Assembly (NCBI GenBank): GCA_026770025.1
Contig: JAMXDE010000052.1
Coordinates: 358,847 to 422,846, forward strand
Length of the DNA stretch: 64,000 bases
Reading direction: 5' to 3'
From: Craspedostauros australis
Taxonomy: Eukaryota > Bacillariophyta > Bacillariophyceae > Mastogloiales > Achnanthaceae
Shown here: one piece after another, positions 25,301 through 35,389 of the stretch
Layout: the number at the start of each line of letters is the position of its first letter
Position numbering within the stretch: position 1 is the first letter of the stretch
Program-made: the position numbers and the translations under genes
Notes under the pieces: generated by a model
What the model was told of the DNA's origin: nothing
The model's database searches: none
Seen by the model: the letters and a program-made list of their open reading frames with translations, nothing else

Positions 25301-25457
25301 TTGCACGGAGGAAGTCATACTGGAGTATTTGGGGACCTTCTTCGGTGTGATCGAGGACGACGATAACATCATCGCCGACGTTTGCATTCTATTCAGCATG
25401 GGTTGCTGCCTGCTGGTGGCGCAAGTGGGAGCGATATACATGGCGAATCGTCAGTAA
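22357..25457 (+). CDS. ABCG-like half transporter with a degenerate nucleotide-binding domain
   Basis: Exons 22357-24640 and 24841-25457 join in phase 1 to 966 residues. Residues 1-40 are Lys/Ser-rich; 45-100 form a helical module resembling the DEK C-terminal/SWIB-associated fold; about 105-350 are acidic low complexity. The ABC part follows: Gly-Glu-Ile-Val-Gly-Ile-Leu at 401-407 occupies the Walker A position but has no GxGK[ST]; the signature is Leu-Asn-Ser-Asp-Gln (535-539) instead of Val-Ser-Gly-Gly-Glu; Walker B keeps Asp559 but has His560 where catalytic Glu is expected. The post-NBD Leu-Leu-Leu-Leu and Val-Tyr-Phe-Gly segment is ABCG-like. An ABCG-type six-helix membrane domain starts near residue 710 and contains Leu-Ser-Pro-Leu-Arg-Tyr. 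It probably pairs with an active partner or does not hydrolyse ATP; the substrate is unknown. An additional intron near 22720 cannot be excluded. Confidence 0.82.
24641..24840 (+). other. intron of the ABC gene with a CTCTA repeat as its 3' tract
   Basis: 200-nt intron, donor GTACGT, acceptor CACAG. The 60 nt before the acceptor are a pentanucleotide repeat. Splicing joins Thr-His-Leu to Thr-Ser-Val-Trp inside the membrane domain and is needed to reach the remaining membrane helices. Confidence 0.85.
24776..24835 (+). repeat. (CTCTA)12 microsatellite
   Basis: Twelve perfect CTCTA units that end five bases before the AG of the ABC-gene intron, so the repeat serves as its pyrimidine tract. Reading through it unspliced gives Tyr-Ser-Thr-Leu-Leu repeats. 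Confidence 0.95.
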
Positions 25458-25979
25458 AACCACTCTCTCGCAATGGGCACACAGGTCTCCTTCTGCTCCT
25501 CATGTTTTGTGATGTCGAGGTAGATACGCACGAATATAAAAAGGATGCACCTGCCAGTAAAGCACGAGTAGAACACATTCTATGTTACGTTACCCACCAT
25601 ATCATATATATATACCTCACTGATTATAACTGCTAAGTCGTGCGCCGAGGGCGCTTTCATTCCGCCCGTTTATTCTACGTGTGCGCACGCAGCGGGAACG
25701 GACCAAATGCTGCATATACTCCTAGTCAGGGACGTGTGGAGGAGGGCGTCGCGGGCGAGCGGCTGTCGTCTGCGCGTCAGGGTCTTGTTGAGCAGGAGTT
25801 GGGCCTCTTCGTCTGTAGCTGCGCATCCAGTTTAGCAGCACTCTGGCCGCTGGTGGTGCGGAGTCACCAAGACCTTGTCGCATGGCCTGGATCCAGGCGA
25901 CCAGCGATTGGGTCTGGTCTCGAGGGGGTGGTTGGTGCCACAGCGGACGAAGGACGGCGGGGATGGTGTCGGCCGGCCG
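25458..25979. other. intergenic, including a GC-rich block of unknown origin
   Basis: After the ABC stop come about 180 bp of ordinary 3' flank. From 25640 to 25979 the DNA is visibly more GC-rich and holds one minus-strand frame of about 85 Pro/Arg/Ala-rich codons (ending at 25722) whose upstream end runs into the LTR fragment. It may be the remnant of another element. No family is recognised. Confidence 0.4.
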
Positions 25980-26664
25980 TCTCGAGGTGTACATGTGAGT
26001 ATATGTCGAGATGTACGTGTATATGTGCATCGTTTACCCGTTATTCTCTCATACGCACTTGGACGGTACAACTACATTAGTGTCGATAGTATGCTGTGAT
26101 TCGTCAGAATTACAGTAGAAATGGAACACACGAAAATGAGCAGGATTTCTGGAGGAAATTTGCAAATTACGATTTCTGGGAGAATCAGAAGATCGTCCGT
26201 CCATGCATCAATGGTACCAAGAGAATCTTGAGGTACTTCCCAACTAAACCTCAGATGACAATATCATCTGACAGACCACTGCATCACCAATGGAATGTGA
26301 CATCTGGAGAGCAGAAGGACGCCTACTGATGTCAACAGGATGTCATCGTGTCACCACGTCAACAGCTGTCTCCAAGTCAGATCAGGAGGCAAAGATCTGA
26401 TGACCAAAGGGCATCAAGATCATGGATACAGAAGGTGAAGTTCAAATGGTAAGTACTCATGGAGTAGGAACCAGTACTGAACGAACGGAGTGTCGAATGC
26501 GGAGTACGCATTGAACACGGAGTATCGTGTAGCACGAGCACACGATGTTGAGAGAGAGAGAGAGAGAGAATACAGAGAGGAGCGAGAGAGCATCTTGCGT
26601 ACCGACTCATAGTCGGAGACTGAATCTACAAAACAGATTGAAGCGCCGAGAGCATCGGGCAAGA
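25980..26664 (+). mobile_element. truncated LTR of copia family A
   Basis: Matches the LTR of the intact element A (43301-44093) over most of its length, with scattered substitutions, including the opening repeat GTACATGTGAGTATATGTC, the GA run and the motif CGCCGAGAGCATCGGGCAAGA. The terminal TG is changed to TC, and about the last 120 bp are missing. It is joined directly to a pol fragment in the opposite orientation. Confidence 0.85.
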
Positions 26665-29446
26665 CAACTGGGACAGTTCGTGTAGATCTCCTCGTCGAGG
26701 TCTCCATGTAGGAATGCCGTTACGACATCGACGAGTGCGCAGTCTATCTTCTTGATCAGCATCATCACCATCATGACTCAATAGGTCACGTCGTGGATGA
26801 TGGGTGAGTAATGCTCTTGGAAGTCTACTCCTGCGACTTGTGAATAGCCACATGCAACGAGCGGCGCTCGATGTGTACCATCGCGTTTCAACTTGAAGAC
26901 CCATTTGCATTTGCAGCATCTGCGGCTGTGTGGGATGGCGTCTTGTTTGATCTTGCTGTACACCTTTCGTGTGTCCATGGAGTCGAGCTCCTTTTCGATG
27001 GCTGCTCGATATCCCTTTCGATGGATAGGATCTGGGTGATTGAAGGCTCCGTCGAACGTTGTAGGTTCGATGTGCTTCTCTGGTTCTTTGTTCTCGTCCT
27101 GCATCGACAGTCCGATGTCGATCGCTGGTGCTTTGGTGATGATTGCATTCATTTCATATAGTCCCGTTGTGCTATGATGGGTAATCTCGATCTCTTCTTC
27201 TTCGTCTATGATTTCCTCATCATCTGTAGTTTCGTTGTTGGATTTGTCGGTTACCTCATCGTTCAGTTTGTCACTATCTTCGTTGGATGATGACTCGCTC
27301 TCGTAACCTTCTTCCTTTCGACCTCGTTCGTTGAAGTCTGCAAGCTCGCACAGAGCTCTGGGAATACTCTTCCCTGTAGTCAGCTTGGGGTTAGCTTCTC
27401 CCTTCCTGCCTCGTGCTTCGTGACGTCGGATTCTCTCCTTTCTAGCTATGTCACACTTGTTTGGTTTGGTTGGTGGAGGTCTCGATGGTGTGCCATGTGT
27501 AGATCTTGCTGGTGTGTTTGGAGGAGTGATGCCTGTGTCATCGTCGGCTTCGTCGCCGGATGATAGGATCTCATCATCCTCGTGGTTGGTTTGCTCCGAT
27601 CTTCCTCCTCGTTGTTGATTAGTTGAGTTACTACTCCATCGTCCTCATCATCCTCATCATCGCTGTCTGATAGAATGTGGTATTTGTTCGTGTTGGCAAA
27701 AGATACTCTCTTTGCCTCTGACGTTCGACGCATGGCCGTCCTTGGCATTGCTCCTTTCCGTCCAATGATTGTGAAGCCATCTGCGTCCGTTGTTCCTGCT
27801 TTGTTGGATGTGTTCAGTGTGTTGGCGCCCAGCCACTGAACTGTCCGTATGATTGATTGAGCCACTTGATATCGCAAGAGCAGACCAGTGATTTGGTTGA
27901 TGGTCTGTACATGTTGTAGACTCCTGATGCATGTTGGTGTGCATATCCAATGGACACCATCTCTTCTCCTCTATTCTTGAGCTTGGCAGTGATCCCGCCG
28001 TGGGTAGTCTTCATGACACCCACTTCTCCAAATGTTCGCAGTGCATCTGCGTATGGTGGATCGTTGCCGAAGAATTTGCGATGTGGTGACTCCTTCTGAT
28101 TCTTTGCTACGGTGATGTTGGCAATGGCGGTGGCAGTGCTTGCAGCTGCTGCCCACAGGCCATGCCTATACTCTTCGTCGAGCTGTGCTCCGTTGAGCAT
28201 GGAGCGGATCTTGGTGTAGAGGTACGCGAACTTGCGTTCCACTCTGCCGTTCTGTTGCAGCGTGTTCGATGCCATGAACTCGAATTTCACGTTGAGTCCT
28301 GCATCGATGAGAATATCCTGTGTGGATTTGTTCTCTCCACTGTTGTCTCCTTGGAAGATGATTTGTTGATCACCAGTCTGTGACTTGATCGTCTGGACAA
28401 ATCGTTTGATGTACCCTGGTTGATCACTTTTGTTCTTGAGAAAGAAACTCCAGGAGTGATCTGTGCAGTCGTCCACGATCAGGGTCCAGTAGCGTTTATC
28501 TCCAAAGCTCATGTGTTTAGTGTAACTAATGTCAATGAACAGACGTTTGCCACGGCGAGTCGCTCTTGGAATGGTTGCCTTCGGGATGTTCTTCACTCTT
28601 GCGTTCGCGACCGCGCAGTCGCGACATACCGGCATCTCGCCGATAATCTTCCATCCGTATTGAGCGGCCGTCCGCTTCATGGTCTCGAGTGGTGTGTGGC
28701 CAAGCATTCGATGCAAGTTCACTGCACTGATCTCCTTGGATGAATTCTTGATGATGGCTGTGCAAGCCTTGTCGTCGTCCGTTGGCATGATGGGATGCAT
28801 CTGCACTCCCGTGATGAATCCGTTGGATGTGGGGAAGACTCGATCGAACACAATCTTTGTTCTGGATCCGTTGATGATGTCCATCAGAATGCCATTGTTA
28901 CCAAGCTGGTAACCGTTGTACAGCGCCTTGTTCATTGAGAAAAGGTTCACCGCCATCTTGGGTGTGTACTTCACATCATCGAGCCGGATGATGTGGCCAG
29001 TGTTGTCTTGTTGCTTGACCTTCAAGCGAATGGATCCCATTTTGGGAGAGTCCAGCTTTGTGCTGTCTCCCACTTGGACGAAGGACTTGATGTGCCACAT
29101 GTTGAAGAGAGCGGCGTCCAAGTTGACAATGTGACACGAAGCTCCGCTGTTGGCGAGCCAGGTGTCCTTGTTGACCTTTTCCTTGTATTTTGTGTTCAGC
29201 TCGTGGAGCTGCTCCATGGCGGCTGCAGCTATCTCATCGTCATACTCTCCTTCATCGTCATCTATGTGGACTCCGTCTTCGTTCCCTGGATTTTGGTCTT
29301 CCTCGTCATCCATGTCGTCGGGTAGTTCTGCGAGATCCGATGGCACCGTGCTGTTTTGATGGACTCCGGTGACTGTGTTGTATGGCGTGACACGTGGTCG
29401 CTCGCGCAGGAGCACATGCATGCATCCTCCAAGCATGTAATGTTAG
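26665..29446 (-). pseudogene. truncated copia family A pol fragment (protease, integrase, part of reverse transcriptase)
   Basis: This minus-strand piece corresponds to about 46390-49165 of intact element A and is nearly the same length. The largest open part (29436-27814) covers the region before protease, the Asp-Ser-Gly-Ala-like protease (here Ala-Asn-Ser-Gly-Ala, so the catalytic Asp is replaced by Asn), the integrase with Ile-Asp-Ile-Ser and Gly-Asp-Asn-Ser-Gly, and the following linker. The frame then breaks at least once near 27.6-27.8 kb before the reverse-transcriptase start (Arg-Leu-Val-Ala-Cys-like, here Pro-Leu-Val-Ala-Cys). It lacks gag, the end of reverse transcriptase, RNase H and its own LTRs. 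Sequence is still very close to A, so decay is recent. Confidence 0.88.
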
Positions 29447-29969
29447 AACGCAATCAAAGATGGGTAGGGTACCGCACCGAAAACACAGAGTGATCAATTC
29501 GTAGTTGTTGGTGAGGATGATTGTTTGTTATTGAGCTATTTGTATGATAGGATGTTGACAAGCTCCAAAGATTGAGATCTTGGAACTGTGAGCATGAGAG
29601 GCAACTTGCAGGTCTCATGCGATTGCAGATGGAATATAACACGGAGACAACACGACAAATGTGCGTGTTACTGCGTGGGTTCAGATTTGCAAAAGTCAGA
29701 AAACAAACACCGCGATACGCCGTGTTGTAGGGTGCAACTCCTCACGATGTTGCGAGTAGTACGATCACACGATTGATCGTATTCACTTGAGAAGGTCATG
29801 GTAAGATTCGCATGTGTCGCACCCAAGACCGAAGTCTGTCTTGATTGGGCAGAGTGGCTCATCTTGGCACAGTCCCGTGACTCTTCCACTGTTGATGACG
29901 TACGTAGGACCAGTACAAAAACTTTTACGTAGAACATGTAGAAACACTACCAGCACAAAGTTGTTGACA
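29447..29969. other. leader region of the 806-codon ORF
   Basis: 523 bp between the family A fragment and the ATG at 29970. The frame of the downstream ORF stays open back to 29814, but only with a GTG. An ATG at 29895 is a possible earlier start. A 7-bp inverted repeat (ACGATCA/TGATCGT, 29761-29780) is the only structure noted. Confidence 0.5.
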
Positions 29970-32390
29970 ATGGTGCGCACAGACGCCCAAAACGATGTTG
30001 GCAAAGCCAACCAGACCCCTCGAAAGCCATCGACAATGGGACAAGGACGTTCAGGAAGAGGAGGCCGTCAGGCCCGTGGCAAAGGCGCCCAAGGAGGAGG
30101 CCGACGAGGGAAGAGGCAGGCCAGAGACTCGCCGACCAAAAAGTCCCCCAAAAAGGGTGCGATCCAAAACGAGAACCGTTGGATTTGGAGCCACCAGCAC
30201 GAAAGAAGCTGGGGCGACATCCTCAGAGAGAGAAACTTGATGACCCGCGGAACAGAGCCGTTCACTGCAACCACCGGAGAAGATGGAGCGCTTGACGAGT
30301 CGATTGCCTTCGTGAGAGAGATGAGCGACGATCTAGCAGACGGAGCAACCTTGGAACAATGGAAGGTGCTCTTTGAGGACGCGTACGAAAACAAATTGCC
30401 AGCGGAATCCAACCTGCAGGTGATTCAAGTCATGGTGCGGCTGGTGGCCACTTCGAACATCTTCTCGTCCTCAATGTGGAAATTGGGACAAATCAAAGCC
30501 ACACACGAGACATCGGCTTGGATCGCCGCCCGAGTGGTGTTCATGCAAGTGAAAGGAATCCGATTTGATGACGACGAGGACAAGGATGAAGCACAAGCAA
30601 CCTCCCCGAACCCGTCTTCGAAGAAGAAGTTGCGCAAGCCACGCAGGAAGGTCATGGCGTACCCACGGAAGGCCCCACAGGCCAGGGAACTGCAGAGCGT
30701 AAACGACGTCTTGAGCGAGTTCCACAAAACGTTCTTCGACGTGCGTCTACCGATGTCCAGGGAAGGCAGCGAAACCCCATTGGTGCAAGTCATCGCGAGC
30801 CTCAACGCCCTCAGAGCATTCATCTTCCGCGCGGACTCTAAAGCGCAAATTCTGGCGTGGCGCAAGAGTAAAGAGCTACGGCCCTGGACGGTAGCAGATG
30901 TGGCCTGGACAAACAGGGAGACACTGAAGCAGTTCGTGGAAAGTCTATACACCCGGACTGGGTTCATGACTTACACCCGCATCTGGGTGGCCCACAAACA
31001 AGACCTGGACGTGTTCGAGGACGACGGCACCCTGGCAGCAGCCGCGATTTCCTTCCGCAAGTCCGACATCCAAGAACACAACGTCGTCGCGGCAGGATGG
31101 CTGTTTGGAAGCCATAGCTCCATGAACACCGACGACCTTGCTGAAGTGATCAACGTCAACGAGCTGGTGAAAAACCAATTCGTGGTCCAGCTTCGGGTGA
31201 GGGAAATCCAGCTGGTCAGGAGACGCGGCCGCAGACCAGACACGGACGACTACCGGAACCGACCCAGGGCGACCCACATTATGTGCGGGGAATCCAAGTC
31301 AAGGGTGTGTCGCGTGGCGATGAAGGAGATGTTTAACCACAGAGCGGACACCGTCCATCTCTTGGGAAAGCAGATGCGTTTCATGCCAGATGCGCTTGAC
31401 CAGAGATTCCATCACCCTCCGTCGGAGCTCGCAAACCTGAGCTCGATGGTGGCACACCAAGTGACGTTCGAGAAGAAGATGATGTCTCAAGGCGTCTACT
31501 CCATCATGCAGCTGGATGTCGAAGTGCCTATCTGGAACCTCACACTCCGCAAGGTGGTCATGAACCTGTGCTCCTTTGAAGACCCTGACTACACACTGTT
31601 TGTGTCAGTGGACACGGACAAAGCGGATCGCAACAGGGCCTTCTTTGTGTTCCATCCCAAACGACAAGTGGAGGCCAGAGAGCTGATCTCAAAGCTCCCA
31701 TTCTTCTGCAGCAAGAAGCTTGATCACAAGTGCCAAGGCTGGTTCACACCAGAATCCTGGGCGCAAAACGAGTTTTACGACGTGGACTGGGAAACCGGAC
31801 TTGTGAGAAGCAAAGAGGAACTCAAAATGGGACAGCTGGTGCAGGCAGGAGCACACTTCCTGGATCTTGATGAAGAAGAGATGATTGGCCTAACTGCGGC
31901 AGATGTCGGGTGGGAAGGCTACGTTGACGAGAACGGAAAAATGAAGCCCGTTCCCCTTCTGAAATTTGAAGTGGAAATGACGTCAAATCCCAGAATCCAA
32001 AACGGAGACAATGGTACGGTGGCAACCTTTGCGACGGCCACAGTAGCGCAGCAATCGGCCCACGTAGGCACGGCAATCGCCAATACAGCGAGGAACAAGT
32101 CGGCCAATCCGCGGCAATTCGCAGCAGACCCATCGGCGAAAACAGACTTCGATGTGGACAACCCGGGCATCAGCATCCCTGAAGGCGAGGAGAGTGAGAC
32201 AGACGACGGAGCACTATCTATGGCAGCGGGAACGGATGACAAAGAAAGCAGTGCGACCTTGAGTGAGGACGACGAGAGCGATGATGAGGGCGATGATGAG
32301 GAGCAGAGTGTGGAGGACATGGAAACAGAAGATCCAATGGACACCGAACAAACCAAGCAGGCAGGCGCAGACGCCGCACGAATCGAGTAA
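29970..32390 (+). CDS. 806-residue protein of unknown family, basic N-terminus, acidic C-terminus
   Basis: Uninterrupted frame from the ATG at 29970 (A at -3, G at +4) to TAA at 32388. Residues 1-70 are basic and Gly/Arg-rich with RGG-like words, as in nucleic-acid-binding tails. Residues about 110-640 look globular, with Trp-rich and helical segments such as Phe-Ser-Ser-Ser-Met-Trp, Arg-Phe-Met-Pro-Asp and Met-Val-Ala-His-Gln. The last 110 residues are strongly acidic. I see no zinc knuckle, protease, reverse transcriptase, nuclease or transposase motif. It sits among mobile elements, the stop is followed by an A run, and the 3' flank is T-poor and CAA-rich, so I suspect the first ORF (nucleocapsid-like) of a mobile element; a host gene is the alternative. 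Long intact frame and even codon use argue that it was recently under selection. Confidence 0.6.
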   Translation: MVRTDAQNDVGKANQTPRKPSTMGQGRSGRGGRQARGKGAQGGGRRGKRQARDSPTKKSPKKGAIQNENRWIWSHQHERSWGDILRERNLMTRGTEPFTATTGEDGALDESIAFVREMSDDLADGATLEQWKVLFEDAYENKLPAESNLQVIQVMVRLVATSNIFSSSMWKLGQIKATHETSAWIAARVVFMQVKGIRFDDDEDKDEAQATSPNPSSKKKLRKPRRKVMAYPRKAPQARELQSVNDVLSEFHKTFFDVRLPMSREGSETPLVQVIASLNALRAFIFRADSKAQILAWRKSKELRPWTVADVAWTNRETLKQFVESLYTRTGFMTYTRIWVAHKQDLDVFEDDGTLAAAAISFRKSDIQEHNVVAAGWLFGSHSSMNTDDLAEVINVNELVKNQFVVQLRVREIQLVRRRGRRPDTDDYRNRPRATHIMCGESKSRVCRVAMKEMFNHRADTVHLLGKQMRFMPDALDQRFHHPPSELANLSSMVAHQVTFEKKMMSQGVYSIMQLDVEVPIWNLTLRKVVMNLCSFEDPDYTLFVSVDTDKADRNRAFFVFHPKRQVEARELISKLPFFCSKKLDHKCQGWFTPESWAQNEFYDVDWETGLVRSKEELKMGQLVQAGAHFLDLDEEEMIGLTAADVGWEGYVDENGKMKPVPLLKFEVEMTSNPRIQNGDNGTVATFATATVAQQSAHVGTAIANTARNKSANPRQFAADPSAKTDFDVDNPGISIPEGEESETDDGALSMAAGTDDKESSATLSEDDESDDEGDDEEQSVEDMETEDPMDTEQTKQAGADAARIE

Positions 32391-32754
32391 AAAAAAAAAC
32401 CAGAAAGATCCATCAAGAAGGAGCCACGACGGAAAATCGAGCAACAGCAATAACAAGACACCGATCAAGACAACGGCAACACAACAACGAGACGAGGGCA
32501 AGGCAACTCACAGCTGTACAGATAGACGGCCAAGGAAACGAACTAATACAATACGGCACCATCGAAGCATAACGTACCGCGACAGAGATCATCGACAACA
32601 GTCATAACAACACAGGCATCAACATCAGGCCAACGCGACATCAAAGGCAACACCGACAGCACCAACAACAACAACTACAACATAACAATAATAACGATAG
32701 CACCAATAACAACAACAACAACTACAACATAACAATAATAACGATAGCACCAAT

Positions 32755-32793
<39 letters not shown>

Positions 32794-32988
32794 ACTAACA
32801 ACTACGACAACAACCACCACCAACAACCACCACCAACAACCACCACCAACAACCACCGACACCGCCGCCCGCAAAGGCAACAACGACAACATCAACGAAA
32901 ACAACAACGGCAGCGTCAACGACAACAACACCAACAAGGTCTGAGATGAACCGGAAAGATTGTGAACACAGAGCCAACAATCACCACA
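32391..32988 (+). repeat. A/C-rich, T-poor 3' flank with CAA repeats
   Basis: Starts with 10-11 A residues overlapping the TAA stop of the 806-codon ORF. It contains a 47-bp tandem duplication (about 32660-32757), an AAC run (about 32755-32791) and an ACCACCACCAACA repeat (about 32811-32858). The plus strand is strikingly poor in T for about 550 bp. It ends at the target site of element D. Confidence 0.8.
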
Positions 32989-33707
32989 TGATAATCAGCA
33001 ATTACACACAGGACAAGAGGGGAGCACCAAACACTGCACTTACTACGCCGCCAGGGTGATCAATCCAATAGGTGAAGTTGGAGATGTTTGGTGTATTTGG
33101 TTGCTAAGTTATTGGTGTGTCAATTGATGATTGAGTTTGAAATTATGAGATGATGATCTCCTATTTCTAAAGATGGTGCCTATTGCACGGTTGCTAACAT
33201 GCTGCTCGATTACCTCGTGGTTTCTCTCGCAGTCTTTTCTAAAACATTGCCCAAGATGGAATGTCGATCTACACGATATCTCGTGTTATTCTTGCCTTTG
33301 GGTCTTTCTACATCTCTGTCTGATCTTGTCTAATCTTGCCTGGTCTTGGCTGGTCTTAGAATCCCATAGGACTCATATATCCCAACCGTCGACGTCAGTA
33401 GATTGCTTGCATCATCCCTGACATCACAGGACTATTTCCTAATTGTTGTTACCACGTGCTCACTGATGCACCTGGCGTCACTAGACAAGTCAGCATACCA
33501 TGACTAACACTTATTCTTGATTCCTCGGATCTCAGCGACGATCCTCTGACGTCATTCTCTGATGTCAGTGCCTACGTCATATCTGATGACAATAGAACCC
33601 GAACACCATTCGCATCATCAAGACTCATTCGACTATACTATCAATCGAGTCGAATCACGTTCCAATCATGTGTGATGTTAGCCTAAATTTCGATCTAGAT
33701 GTTGACA
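32989..33707 (-). repeat. element D 3' LTR (left copy)
   Basis: 719 bp. Compared with the right copy (707 bp) it shows many substitutions and mostly single-base length differences, so D is much older than the elements inside it. It contains CRE-like words: TGACGTCA near 33547 and related TGATGTCA and TACGTCAT words nearby. The adjoining internal sequence, read on the minus strand, ends ATAGGGGAG, a plausible polypurine tract. Confidence 0.88.
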
Positions 33708-34454
33708 CTCCCCTATGGTCGGGAGTCTTGTTCATCCAGCCATTGTCTCTCCTTTCCAGAACAGGAGCGGCCTCACTAACGGCCAGTACTTTGCCCATGG
33801 AAGGAACTTGGTCATGACGTCGGCTACGTTTTCCGTTCCGTCTATCTTGCAGAAATGCAGGATCTTCGCAGCTACTGCGGCACGCACGCGGTGGTACGCT
33901 AGTGCGTTGTGTCGTTTGGACAACACACTGTTGGGAATGGTGGAGGATGTGATCCCGCTCTGGTTGTCTCTGAACATCCAGGCAGGTCCGTCCAGCGGAA
34001 TTCCCATTGCACGAAGAGTGAGGCGCATCGCAATCACTTGCTCTGTTGCCTGTCTTGCCGCTACGAATTCTGATCCATAGGTTGCAGTCTCGACTGTGGT
34101 CTGGCGCTTGCTGAACCATTCGATGGGTGTCTGGTTGAGCAGATGAAGAACACCAGTTGCAGATTTGCCAGTCACTTTGCAGTGCATGAGGTTGGCATCT
34201 ACAAACGTCGTCATACAAACTGCCTTGCCCTTGGGTGTTGGATCGTCGTCCGCGGTCTCCTCTTCGGCGTCACCATACACAGAGTACATCCATTCATGGT
34301 CAGGAACCTTGAAGAAGCGCTCATGATCTGGAATTCCCGTTCTGAACCTGATGGCAGCATCAGAACGCTTTCGGAGGTATCCATACACACGTTTAGCGCG
34401 GTCCATGTGACCAATCCTGGGTTGAGCTCTGAATCTAGACAAAGTCATCACAGC
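33708..34454 (-). pseudogene. element D, RNase H end of pol
   Basis: Frame 34454-33732 begins Met-Thr-Leu-Ser-Arg-Phe-Arg, continuing the reverse transcriptase coded at 41366-43300. It shows copia RNase H features: Phe-Val-Asp-Ala-Asn, Thr-Val-Glu-Thr-Ala-Thr-Tyr-Gly-Ser-Glu-Phe, Arg-Asp-Asn-Gln-Ser, then Lys-Arg-His-Asn and a C-terminal Asp-Val-Met-Thr-Lys. It is open but cut from the rest by element C. Confidence 0.88.
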
Positions 34455-35389
34455 TGTTGGAAATCCGGGGTACCCCAGTCTCTAGTAGTAGTCTCTGGTT
34501 ACCTATTCATGTTATTGCATTGTTGGAACTGTGAGTACAACATCTTCATCACTTTCAATTCCATTTGCCAAAGCATACATAATCCACAGTAGCACACAGT
34601 CTTGCCCTTGCTCATGCAGTGCTGTCCTCCTGTTTCATCATGTCATGCAGCATGTACTCCATGTACATTTCATCTTGCAGTATTGGTGCATCTCATCATG
34701 CATCTCAGATATTCCATCTCCTGCCCTCTACCAATAGTTTCATTAGCATAGACATCGCCGAGTCGTAGGCGTCACACAGCTCGGTCCATTCGATCAGATC
34801 ACGATTTCCCACTCGTCACAGGAGCACCTTGGTTGGGAGCTCATTCAGCTCCTCGACCATCAAACATCTCCGATCATCTCCGATCTTCTCCGATGCTTCT
34901 CCGATGCTTCTCCTGTCGTTTCTCCCATTACTTCGCCGATCACTTCACCGGCTTCCTGGAAGTTCGTCATCACTGGTTCGTTCACAGGCCGTCTCACACT
35001 TCGTGACATTGGCCTTCCTCCAGTACTCTTTTTCATTGGTTGCGACATGGGGGCCGTAGTCGCTCGTATCGTGATGTTGGTCACGATTCCAACATCCCCG
35101 CCCCCTGCGACATACACGTGTGATTGGCATTCCTGCATTGAGGTCACGGACACCATAGTCCGGTTCGCATTCGGCACGTGGCGTTCTCCACCACAAGTTA
35201 CGTGCAGCTCACATTTTTCTGTGTCACAATGATCAAACGTGGGAGTTGCGGTAATGTATCATTTCATGACATTCGACTCCTGACTCTTGGGTTATTGGGA
35301 GGTGCGGTAGTGTAGCATTCCACGATGCTCAACTCCGCACTCTTGGGAGGTGCGGCAATTCGGTGTTTCACAACACCCGATTCCTGACA
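34455..35389 (-). repeat. element C 3' LTR
   Basis: 935 bp. Contains a short tandem array of TCTCCGATSW-type units (about 34866-34912) and, toward the LTR start (about 35215-35389), two to three imperfect copies of a unit of about 50 bp with internal inverted repeats around the word GGGAGGTGCGG. Confidence 0.9.

Noticed and set aside
32660-32860. CRISPR-like array in the CAA region
   Set aside because: Simple A/C repeats and one 47-bp tandem duplication without unique spacers, in a eukaryotic context.
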